Assembly: GCA_964584935.1 (NCBI GenBank)
Contig: CAZPBN010000024.1
Span: forward strand, 1-33,646
Source of the DNA: CAZPBN01 sp964584935
GTDB lineage: Bacteria; Acidobacteriota; Aminicenantia; Aminicenantales; Aminicenantaceae
Length of the DNA: 33,646 nucleotides
Direction of reading: 5' to 3'
Shown here: positions 1 through 5,251 of the stretch, in pieces
Layout: every line of letters starts with the position of its first letter
How positions within the stretch are numbered: the first letter of the stretch is position 1
Position numbers and translations under genes: made by a program
The notes under the pieces: generated by a model
Seen by the model: only the letters and a program-made list of their open reading frames with translations
Told to the model about the DNA's origin: nothing
Database searches by the model: none

Positions 1-2
1 AA

Positions 3-264
3 AATATCACCTTAGAATGCTATAGATTCTGTCCAAACAATGGGGTCCACTTAATATGGTTTTGAATATCTTATATTTAAATGTGACAAATGTGAAGAAA
101 GGTTTAATTATGCAATTAGATTAGGTCATAATAATCCAGACAAGACTATTGGGGTGAAACATATAAATATATTATCAATCATATTGCAATGCCCTAAATG
201 TAAAGATGAAAAAGAATTTAAACTGTTGATACGCTCTGATTTAAATAATGAACATGGAAAATAA
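3..264 (+). pseudogene. Broken zinc-ribbon-like ORF at left edge
   Basis: Reading from base 55 to the TAA at 262-264 gives an open frame with two CxxC pairs (CDKC near base 82 and CPKC near base 190), the pattern of a small zinc ribbon. It has no start codon and is closed upstream by TAA at 52-54. The frame starting at base 3 is open from the window edge to TGA at 63-65 and contributes further cysteines. Joining the two frames near base 60 would give one continuous cysteine-rich protein, so a frameshifted remnant is likely. I do not recognise the family, and the left end is cut by the window. Confidence 0.3.
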
Positions 265-310
265 TTTGAAGAATAATAGAATTTATTTTTAATCAGTATT
301 AGAGACGAAT

Positions 311-357
311 GGAGGCCAGGAATCCTAGCCTCCCGGTTTCAGGCATGACCGTGAAAT
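311..357 (+). other. Two adjacent hairpins upstream of the small membrane protein gene
   Basis: GGAGGC (311-316) and AGGA (318-321) pair with TCCT (323-326) and GCCTCC (328-333), giving a long stem with one C-A mismatch and a one-base loop. Immediately after, CGGT (334-337) can pair with ACCG (348-351), or alternatively TTTCA (337-341) with TGAAA (352-356). These bases are GC-rich inside very AT-rich DNA, and a weaker CTCAT/ATGAG hairpin follows at 379-399. The block lies 115-160 nt upstream of the next start codon. It could be a leader element, a small RNA or a mobile-element end. I do not recognise a known riboswitch consensus. Confidence 0.35.
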
Positions 358-472
358 AAAACTTACGGATTTTAACACCTCATTATATAAAACGATGAGA
401 ATGATAAGATTTTCTTAAAAAAATTTAATAAGGATATTTAAACAACTAATCTTATTATTATAAGGAGGAAAA

Positions 473-997
473 ATGAATATTTTAGAATGGATAATAGAAA
501 ATCCAAATCTTCTGCTTTTTTTTGTAACTCTCATATATGTGATTATCACTTTTAAATATATGATAGCTACTCGGAGAATGGCTAATACTCTTAAAGAAGA
601 ATCAGAAATAATGAAAAAAGAATTTAATATTAAAATGAGGCCTTTAGTTAAAATATCAGTTAGTGTTTATAAATATGGAGGCTATGTAGGAACAATAAAG
701 ATAAGAATTTTAAATTATGGTTTTTTCCCGATTATATTAGATCGTTTTATTTACTCATATTGGCCTATAGAAAACCCTAGAGATAGAGTTAATGAAGTAA
801 AAGAATATTCTTTGCCAATAAAAGTAGATGACGGAAAAGAATTAAAAGTTACAATAGATTATGGTGATAATCCTAATTTAAGGGAATATGGAGAGATACA
901 TAATAATTTTCACACAGGATATTATTTTTATTTACTAGATGTTAATGAAAAGAAAATTAGAAGGCCTGCAGCTGGAGAAAAAATTATAAAATGGTAG
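473..997 (+). CDS. Small membrane-anchored protein of unknown function
   Basis: This is a 174-residue protein with one strong membrane segment near residues 12-32 (LLLFFVTLIYVIITFKYMI). A short basic, charged linker follows at about 33-55, then a soluble, beta-rich domain. The ATG has a good ribosome binding site, AGGAGG at 462-467. The soluble part contains a stretch reading VKISVSVYKYGGYVGTI and an 'LNYGFFPI' segment, as in small immunoglobulin-like domains of uncharacterised membrane proteins, but I do not recognise a named family. The topology suggests an N-terminal anchor with the domain on one face of the cytoplasmic membrane. It lies alone between two predicted structured RNA elements at the edge of an accessory region, and codon use is very AT-rich like its neighbours. 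Confidence 0.75.
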   Translation: MNILEWIIENPNLLLFFVTLIYVIITFKYMIATRRMANTLKEESEIMKKEFNIKMRPLVKISVSVYKYGGYVGTIKIRILNYGFFPIILDRFIYSYWPIENPRDRVNEVKEYSLPIKVDDGKELKVTIDYGDNPNLREYGEIHNNFHTGYYFYLLDVNEKKIRRPAAGEKIIKW

Positions 998-1044
998 AAA
1001 ATTTAATTGTAATATTTTTAAATTCTCATCATTTTGTCACAATT

Positions 1045-1075
1045 TTGACACATGGCAAAGAGATATTTTTATAAA
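1045..1075 (+). promoter_or_regulatory. Putative sigma-70-type promoter of the candidate RNA
   Basis: A perfect -35 box TTGACA lies at 1045-1050 and a TATAAA -10-like box at 1070-1075, with 19 nt between. That spacing is longer than ideal; a TTTATA alternative at 1068-1073 gives 17 nt. No protein-coding start follows closely, but a set of hairpins and an intrinsic terminator do. Confidence 0.45.
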
Positions 1076-1081
1076 TTATTG

Positions 1082-1242
1082 ATATTAAAGTATTTTGAGG
1101 CTTGCCCTAGAGACTGAAAATCTCTGTATCGACGGTTAACTTATAAGTCTTGTCGTATAGTGACAAGCGGATATAAAAAGCAATAAAATGATATTTTACA
1201 AATTAATTAGCTATGAAACTCACTCTAATAATGAGTTTTTTT
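1082..1242 (+). ncRNA. Candidate structured small RNA, about 160 nt
   Basis: Several features between promoter-like boxes (1045-1075) and a terminator (1216-1242) suggest an untranslated RNA. AGAGA (1109-1113) pairs with TCTCT (1121-1125) around the 7-nt loop CTGAAAA. ACTTATAAGT (1139-1148) is self-complementary. CTTGTC (1149-1154) pairs with GACAAG (1162-1167) around a 7-nt loop, and GCTTG (1100-1104) could close the whole block with CAAGC (1164-1168) instead. The first hairpin looks exactly like a tRNA-Phe anticodon arm (U then GAA), but no T-loop consensus or acceptor stem follows, so a real tRNA is unlikely. No convincing ORF fills the region. It lies directly upstream of an XRE-ImmA/IrrE gene, which may be relevant. 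The function is unknown. Confidence 0.4.
1216..1242 (+). terminator. Intrinsic terminator of the candidate RNA
   Basis: AAACTCA (1216-1222) pairs with TGAGTTT (1232-1238), followed by an uninterrupted T tract to 1242. It would end a transcript coming from 1080-1215 and would isolate the following XRE-ImmA/IrrE gene from upstream transcription. The next 160 bases (1243-1405) are almost pure A/T and presumably hold that gene's promoter, but I cannot choose a specific one. Confidence 0.65.
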
Positions 1243-1405
1243 ACAAAAATAATTTAAATTTTTCTTTTTTTATGGTCAAAAATAAATTTATTTGATTAGA
1301 ATTCCAAATTTTTTTAAATATAAAAAATATAATATTTTATTATATTTTGAATATTTATTAAGTATTAATTATAATATATTATTATATACTATAATTATAA
1401 AAAAA

Positions 1406-2563
1406 ATGGATTATCAGAAAAAATTAGGAGAGCTTTTAAGAAAAGAAAGGGAATCTCTGGATTTGACTTTGACTGAAGTATCCAAAAAAATGGATTTTAA
1501 TCATTATCAGACTTTGAGCAGCATCGAAGTAGGGGAGAGGGAGGTCAAAGCCTGGGAACTTGCTAAATTAGCCAAAATTTACGGAAGAGATATTGATTAT
1601 TTCTTGACATTGGAGTCTTCACAAGAAAAATCTCGAATTCTCTGGAGAAGTCCAGAGACAAGCCCTGAAAAAAAACGGATTGAGCAACAGTTTCTTTTGA
1701 TTTGCCAACGTTATCAAAAGCTTATGGAACTTCTTGGGGAAAACGAAGAAACAAACATAAGTCTAAAATTCAAAATTGATAAACATGAATTGCTTTCTAA
1801 CATTGCTTTTAAGTACGTTGAAAAACTGGCTTCCCATTACGTCGATATTCTTAAATTGGGATCTAGGCCAGCATATTCTTTGATTAAAATCTTAGAGGGA
1901 AAAATGGGAATTAAGATTATTTTTCTTCCTATGTCCTCTGACATATCAGAAGGATGCACCAAAGATCATCATTTTGGAAGTGCCGTTCTTCTCAATGGAA
2001 ATAATGCTCCCTGGAGACATCATTTTGACCTGGGACATGAATTCTTTCATTTGATAACATGGGAGATCTTCACAGAAAAAGAAATTCATCAGCTTAAGAC
2101 GAAAGGGGAGAGGAGGGTTGAACAATTAGCGGATGTGTTTGCTTCTTCATTGCTTTTACCGGAAAAAGAGGTCAGAGATGAGTTTGAAAAAAGAATTGAT
2201 GATGAATCCATAACTTATCTTGATTTGGTCCATATGGCTAGAGATTTTGTTATTCCTATTGAAGCTTTATTATTGAGAATGGTTAATATAGGACTTATGG
2301 ATAAAGAGAAAATTCAAAAAGGAATTTATAACGGATCCATCAATGATTTTGATAAAAAACATCATTATTGGGATGAAACTGCAAAGCCTCATCTTTCAGA
2401 CAGATATATCTCTTTAGCGATCAAAGCTTTCTTTTTAGGAAAGATCACTAAAGAGACGCTAGCGGAATATGTTGATGAGAGTTACAGCGCAATTCCTTCT
2501 TTTTTAAAGAAGTATGGGTATGATGAGAATGAGGATTATTCTATTGAATATCGGACTCATTGA
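1406..2563 (+). CDS. XRE-family regulator with ImmA/IrrE metallopeptidase domain
   Basis: This 385-residue protein has an N-terminal helix-turn-helix of the XRE/Cro type at about residues 5-65, including 'LTLTEVSKKM' and 'LSSIEVGEREVKAWELAKLA'. An ImmA/IrrE (COG2856) zinc peptidase domain follows at about 150-300. The zinc motif HEFFH is at residues 211-215, with the downstream helix 'EQLADVFASSLLLPE' typical of the family. Such proteins are one-component switches that sense stress or a signal and cleave a repressor. They are frequent in phages, ICEs and toxin-antitoxin loci. I chose the ATG at 1406; the open frame extends to a TTG at 1292 through extremely AT-rich DNA coding for Ile/Asn/Tyr/Lys, which looks non-coding. 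There is no clear Shine-Dalgarno sequence. A decayed copy of its first 80 bases lies at 3618. Confidence 0.88.
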   Translation: MDYQKKLGELLRKERESLDLTLTEVSKKMDFNHYQTLSSIEVGEREVKAWELAKLAKIYGRDIDYFLTLESSQEKSRILWRSPETSPEKKRIEQQFLLICQRYQKLMELLGENEETNISLKFKIDKHELLSNIAFKYVEKLASHYVDILKLGSRPAYSLIKILEGKMGIKIIFLPMSSDISEGCTKDHHFGSAVLLNGNNAPWRHHFDLGHEFFHLITWEIFTEKEIHQLKTKGERRVEQLADVFASSLLLPEKEVRDEFEKRIDDESITYLDLVHMARDFVIPIEALLLRMVNIGLMDKEKIQKGIYNGSINDFDKKHHYWDETAKPHLSDRYISLAIKAFFLGKITKETLAEYVDESYSAIPSFLKKYGYDENEDYSIEYRTH

Positions 2564-2581
2564 TGCTTGCTTGCTTTTTAA

Positions 2582-2731
2582 TATGGTAGGGAAGAGGCGA
2601 TTCGTTTCAGTCAGCTCCTTCATTACGCTGTATGTGAAGATGTCATCACTATCAACAGAAGGAAAGAATTTACTGCTCATAGACATGAGGAAAGAATTCA
2701 AGGCAGTTGCCAACAAATTCTAGATTGTTAA
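2582..2731 (+). pseudogene. Short gene remnant behind the ImmA/IrrE gene
   Basis: A 49-codon open frame runs from just after a TAA at 2579-2581 to TAA at 2729-2731 without a usable start. Its translation is well balanced and helical (for example 'REEAIRFSQLLHYAVCEDV' and 'NRRKEFTAHRHEERI'), unlike the biased composition of random AT-rich frames. It resembles the tail of a bacterial regulatory or toxin-antitoxin protein, but I cannot name it. The frame beginning at 2514 overlaps it and may have supplied the front end before a frameshift. Bases 2732-2861 contain nothing I can identify. Confidence 0.3.
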
Positions 2732-2861
2732 TGGGTATTGTTCATCCCATCAAGAAGGTTAACTCTTCATTCCTTCAGGAATTCAATGTTTCAAATGCGG
2801 ACTAATTAGGTTGAGGGTGCCGGAATCCAGGATACGACATTTAACGTCTATGGTTTTGGAT

Positions 2862-3224
2862 TTAGGTTTGTGGATCGGGTAGAGGATTGATCAATAATTT
2901 AATTCCATCGATGATTTTTTTTGTTTTTTCAGGAGATAAAGAGCCAATTTTTTCCGATAATTCAGACTTATTCACTGTGAGAACCTGAGAGATATTGACC
3001 ACACTTTTCTTTTTAAGATTGGCATCTCCTTTATTAAGAATCACATTTCCTGGAGCCTGAGCTCTTTTCAGATTTGTGGTTAAAGCACAGACAACCACCG
3101 TATTGATACGGCTGGCATTAAAGACATTATTTTGGACAACTATGTGGGGGTGCCGGAAGTCAGGCTTTGAAGAGCGAGGGAGATCTAAATTGACCAAGAA
3201 GATATCGCCCTGTTTGATGATCAT
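2862..3224 (-). CDS. mazF: MazF/PemK-family mRNA interferase toxin
   Basis: This 120-residue protein has the family hallmarks: the 'QGDIFLVNLD' start, 'HPHIVVQNN' (the position of the usual RP-VVVQ motif), 'VVVCALTTNL' and a C-terminal 'VNISQVLTVNK' followed by a helix. MazF/PemK enzymes are sequence-specific endoribonucleases that cleave mRNA and are held inactive by a cognate antitoxin. Its ATG overlaps the TGA of the upstream ribbon-helix-helix gene in an ATGA arrangement, indicating translational coupling in the usual antitoxin-first order. Length is normal for the family, so it is probably intact. Its coding strand is opposite to that of its immediate neighbours on both sides. Confidence 0.9.
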   Translation of the reverse strand: MIIKQGDIFLVNLDLPRSSKPDFRHPHIVVQNNVFNASRINTVVVCALTTNLKRAQAPGNVILNKGDANLKKKSVVNISQVLTVNKSELSEKIGSLSPEKTKKIIDGIKLLINPLPDPQT

Positions 3225-3469
3225 TTTTCTTTTTTTAAAATTTGACTTTTATAGTATTCAGAGCTCTTTTTTCGAACAAACTTTTCTTCAGAGGTTTCTT
3301 CATGACCATAAGCTGAATTCAATTCCTCAAGGAGTTTCTGTGATCTGATTTGTTCTAAATACAAAGTGACTGCATTGCAAAAAATCTGGCTTCTTGATTT
3401 TTTTTTCTCCTCAGCAAGTTGGTCAACCTTTTTAAAAAGGTCATCTGGGATAGATATAGCAGTTTTCAT
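3221..3469 (-). CDS. Ribbon-helix-helix antitoxin of the MazF partner
   Basis: This 82-residue protein begins 'MKTAISIPDDLFKKVDQLAEEKKKSRS', the beta strand and two helices of a CopG/MazE-like ribbon-helix-helix DNA-binding domain. A charged C-terminal tail, the usual toxin-wrapping segment, follows. The open frame reaches back to 3517, but the ATG at 3469 begins exactly at the conserved beta strand and lies just downstream of a promoter-like sequence, so I prefer it. Its stop overlaps the toxin start by ATGA. By analogy with this family it should neutralise the toxin and repress its own promoter. Confidence 0.85.
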   Translation of the reverse strand: MKTAISIPDDLFKKVDQLAEEKKKSRSQIFCNAVTLYLEQIRSQKLLEELNSAYGHEETSEEKFVRKKSSEYYKSQILKKEK

Positions 3470-3476
3470 ACCTATA

Positions 3477-3504
3477 GTATTACTTTTTACCATAATATTG
3501 TCAA
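3477..3504 (-). promoter_or_regulatory. Putative promoter of the MazEF-type operon
   Basis: On the minus strand a perfect TTGACA (3504-3499) is followed after 16 nt by TAATAC (3482-3477). The antitoxin ATG begins 8 nt further on, so the leader would be very short. The surrounding sequence has repeated ATA/TAT half-sites that an RHH antitoxin could bind, but I cannot define an operator confidently. Confidence 0.45.
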
Positions 3505-3617
3505 TACTTATATTCAAAATAAATTATTTTTTTTCTTCTTAAATACATAACGGATGTTTTCATTCTTTTTTATCATGCCAAAACCACTACCGTTATAACT
3601 GTTTATATAGTTTTTAA

Positions 3618-3705
3618 ATGGATTATCAGAAAAAATTGGGGGAGTTTTTAAGAAAATAAGGGTAATCTCTGGATTTGACTCTAGCAGATGTGTCAAAAAA
3701 TTGAC
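3618..3705 (+). pseudogene. Decayed partial copy of the XRE-ImmA/IrrE gene start
   Basis: The first 80 bases from the ATG at 3618 match the start of the XRE-ImmA/IrrE gene (from 1406) at about 67 positions with no gaps. The reading frame is destroyed by TAA (codon 14), a second TAA and TGA, and similarity stops after roughly 85 bases. This is a 5' gene fragment left by an old duplication, or by replacement of the rest of a paralogous gene. The two copies lie in direct orientation 2.2 kb apart and bracket the MazEF-type pair. Confidence 0.8.
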
Positions 3706-3735
3706 AAATATGATGTCTAGTATTATCTTAATAAT

Positions 3736-3799
3736 GCAATCATCCCTAGTAAGAAAATCTTACTAGCCACCTCTGGGTTACGATCCAGAGGTTTTTTTT
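3736..3799 (+). ncRNA. Candidate short RNA made of two perfect hairpins
   Basis: CTAGTAAGA (3746-3754) and TCTTACTAG (3758-3766) form a perfect 9-bp stem with an AAA loop. Three bases later comes a perfect terminator hairpin (3770-3799). Upstream, TTGACA at 3701-3706 is followed after 17 nt by TATCTT (3724-3729), a fair promoter that would start transcription around 3736. No ORF is present between. The transcript would be about 64 nt, antisense to nothing visible. It may be a regulatory RNA of the neighbouring toxin-antitoxin loci, or simply a tandem attenuator/terminator. Confidence 0.4.
3770..3799 (+). terminator. Strong intrinsic terminator
   Basis: CCTCTGG (3770-3776) pairs perfectly with CCAGAGG (3785-3791) across an 8-nt loop, followed by eight T residues (3792-3799). 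It points rightward and insulates the HicAB promoter at 3825 from transcription across the XRE remnant. Confidence 0.85.
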
Positions 3800-3824
3800 G
3801 ATGTTAAAAATTATTTATTAGCTC

Positions 3825-3853
3825 TTGACAAATGATACTACTGGTGGTATCAA
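3825..3853 (+). promoter_or_regulatory. hicAB promoter with palindromic operator
   Basis: A perfect -35 TTGACA (3825-3830) is followed after 17 nt by TATCAA (3848-3853). Overlapping the spacer and -10 box is the inverted repeat GATACTAC-TG-GTGGTATC (3834-3851), with 7 of 8 arm positions complementary. A repressor bound there would occlude RNA polymerase. The HicB protein encoded downstream has a ribbon-helix-helix tail, so autoregulation by HicB is the natural reading. Confidence 0.65.
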
Positions 3854-3878
3854 TTATATTATGTAAATAATTGTTAAA

Positions 3879-4166
3879 ATGTCATGTAAAAAGAAGAATG
3901 CTGAAAAATACTACAAAGAATTTAAAAATTTTTCAATTAAAATTCCTTGGGATTGCTTTGTATATATATTAAAAAATTTTTTAGGATTTGAAATGGTGAA
4001 AAAAAGTGGCTCAAAAAGACTTTTTATTAAAGAAAATACAAGATTTACAGTTGATGAACCTCACGGAAGAGGAGACAGATACGTTGATAAATTTGGAAGA
4101 AGAAGAGCAATTACTCAAATAGAAAGATTAGGAATAGTTATTAAAAAAGGAGAAACAAAAGAATGA
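3879..4166 (+). CDS. hicA: HicA-family toxin, divergent
   Basis: This 95-residue protein fits the HicA fold in the order 'PWDCFVYILKNFLGFEMVKK', 'SGSKRLFI', 'RFTVDEPHGRG' and a final helix 'RRRAITQIERLGI'. HicA toxins are double-stranded-RNA-binding-domain-like ribonucleases. The usual catalytic histidine of the GSHH motif is lysine here (GSKR, residues 44-47); a histidine is present in the later 'EPHGRG' motif (residue 62). Start choice rests on the first ATG after the promoter; no Shine-Dalgarno is obvious. Its TGA overlaps the next ATG. Identification relies on the order of motifs and on the HicB neighbour. Confidence 0.72.
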   Translation: MSCKKKNAEKYYKEFKNFSIKIPWDCFVYILKNFLGFEMVKKSGSKRLFIKENTRFTVDEPHGRGDRYVDKFGRRRAITQIERLGIVIKKGETKE

Positions 4167-4672
4167 AAAAAGATCTTTCGTATTATTTAAGTTTAAATTA
4201 TCCAATTATGATAAATAAAGAAATTGATGATGGTAAAACATATTATGTAGGTGAAATTCCAGACTTACCAGGTTGCGGTGCTCACGGTGAAACTATTGAT
4301 GCTGCAATAAAAAGTCTGGATGAAGCAAGAAGGCTATGGATCGAAGGTTCATATGAAAAAGGACTAGATATACCTGAACCTGCATCAGAAGATGAATTTA
4401 GTGGAAAATTTTTATTACGTATTCCACCTAAACTTCACATGGAATTATCAAAAAATGCTGAGAAAGAGAATATGAGCTTAAATCAATATATCAGAAACAG
4501 TTTAGAAAGAGATATCAATTTAGAAGCGATGTTGAAAAGAATTGAATATCTAGAAAGAAAAATATCTGAGAAAAGAAAATCATATATACAAGATAGTGCC
4601 GATAAGGATTACTTATCTGCATTTAACGAAACAGATATGAAATTAGCATCAACAGGAAATAGTCTTTCTTAG
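4163..4672 (+). CDS. hicB: HicB-family antitoxin with ribbon-helix-helix tail
   Basis: This 169-residue protein has the HicB domain at about residues 12-75, with the signature 'YYVGEIPDLPGCGAHGETID' and the following helix 'AIKSLDEARRLWIEG'. A C-terminal ribbon-helix-helix DNA-binding segment lies at about 95-130 ('GKFLLRIPPKLHMELSKNA', 'NMSLNQYIRNSL'). A charged coiled-coil-like stretch around 135-150 is an extra tail. HicB binds and blocks HicA and represses the operon. The ATGA overlap with hicA shows translational coupling in the toxin-first order usual for hicAB. Confidence 0.88.
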   Translation: MKKDLSYYLSLNYPIMINKEIDDGKTYYVGEIPDLPGCGAHGETIDAAIKSLDEARRLWIEGSYEKGLDIPEPASEDEFSGKFLLRIPPKLHMELSKNAEKENMSLNQYIRNSLERDINLEAMLKRIEYLERKISEKRKSYIQDSADKDYLSAFNETDMKLASTGNSLS

Positions 4673-4681
4673 GAGAATATT

Positions 4682-5089
4682 ATGAAATTAAGTAAAGAAA
4701 ACAAAAATAAGATATTAAATGAAATTAGATTTGTATTAAAACAGATGGAACAACAAGAAAATCCTGAATTAAAGCTTTACTATTTCAGTGGTATATATGG
4801 AGTATTACCTAGAATTTTTAATTTTGATTTCAATGAAGACCTTGTATTTTTACATTTCGTTCTTAGTTCAATATATAACAAAATTAATCAAAGAATGAGA
4901 AATCCAGATCCAATTATAAAAATTCCAGAAGAATTATTTGATAAATTGATAGATACAACAAAAGAATTATATGATGATATTCAAAATGATAAAAATCTTT
5001 ATGAAGTTTTAAAGAAATTTACTTTATTTGGATATGTCGTGGTTGGAAATGGATATTATTTATACAAAAAAGGTCTTTTAAAAATATAG
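4682..5089 (+). CDS. Third gene of the hicAB operon, unknown function
   Basis: This 135-residue, mostly helical, acidic protein begins 9 nt after hicB with a good AGGAG ribosome binding site at 4672-4676 and no terminator between, so it is very likely co-transcribed. A recognisable block is 'LYYFSGIYGVLPRIFNFDF' followed by 'LVFLHFVLSS'. It has no signal peptide, no membrane segment and no catalytic motif that I recognise. It may be a third toxin-antitoxin component, for example a chaperone or modulator, or a passenger gene. The family name is unknown to me. Confidence 0.75.
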   Translation: MKLSKENKNKILNEIRFVLKQMEQQENPELKLYYFSGIYGVLPRIFNFDFNEDLVFLHFVLSSIYNKINQRMRNPDPIIKIPEELFDKLIDTTKELYDDIQNDKNLYEVLKKFTLFGYVVVGNGYYLYKKGLLKI

Positions 5090-5104
5090 AAATCTATAAA
5101 TTAT

Positions 5105-5158
5105 TTTTCCACAATTGCACATGAAATAGGTAAATAAGATATCCACAGGTGTGAATAA
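5105..5158. other. Cluster of three DnaA-box-like 9-mers
   Basis: TTTTCCACA (5105-5113) and ATATCCACA (5139-5147) each match the DnaA box TTATCCACA at 8 of 9 positions. TGTGAATAA (5150-5158) is the reverse complement of TTATTCACA and fits the relaxed consensus TTATNCACA. They sit in AT-rich DNA beside parB. This could be an origin, a DnaA-binding site or chance in AT-rich sequence; no dnaA or rep gene is visible. Confidence 0.35.
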
Positions 5159-5171
5159 TCCATAATTGTAT

Positions 5172-5202
5172 TATTATCAATATGTTATATTTATTGATAA
5201 TA
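5172..5202. repeat. 11-bp inverted repeat between two convergent operons
   Basis: TATTATCAATA (5172-5182) and TATTGATAATA (5192-5202) are perfectly complementary with a 9-nt spacer. The stem is AT-only apart from one G-C pair, so it is a weak terminator at best. It may be a protein-binding site next to the DnaA-like boxes, or the end of the convergent hicAB and parAB transcripts. Confidence 0.5.
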
Positions 5203-5251
5203 TTGTGTCGCATAAGATATATTATGTAAACTAATATATATAAAAAATATA

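Noticed and set aside
1100..1168. tRNA-Phe gene
   Set aside because: The hairpin with loop CTGAAAA copies an anticodon arm with GAA, but there is no D-arm, no TTC-type T-loop and no acceptor stem with a CCA context. It is described as part of a candidate RNA instead.
1292..1405. N-terminal extension of the XRE-ImmA/IrrE protein from TTG at 1292
   Set aside because: The extra 38 residues come from nearly pure A/T sequence giving a Tyr/Ile/Asn/Lys-biased translation, and the XRE domain begins right at the ATG at 1406.
2504..2723. Overlapping ORFs on both strands behind the ImmA/IrrE gene
   Set aside because: They overlap the real gene end and each other and have no start support or family features. 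Only the balanced 49-codon frame at 2582-2731 is kept, as a remnant.
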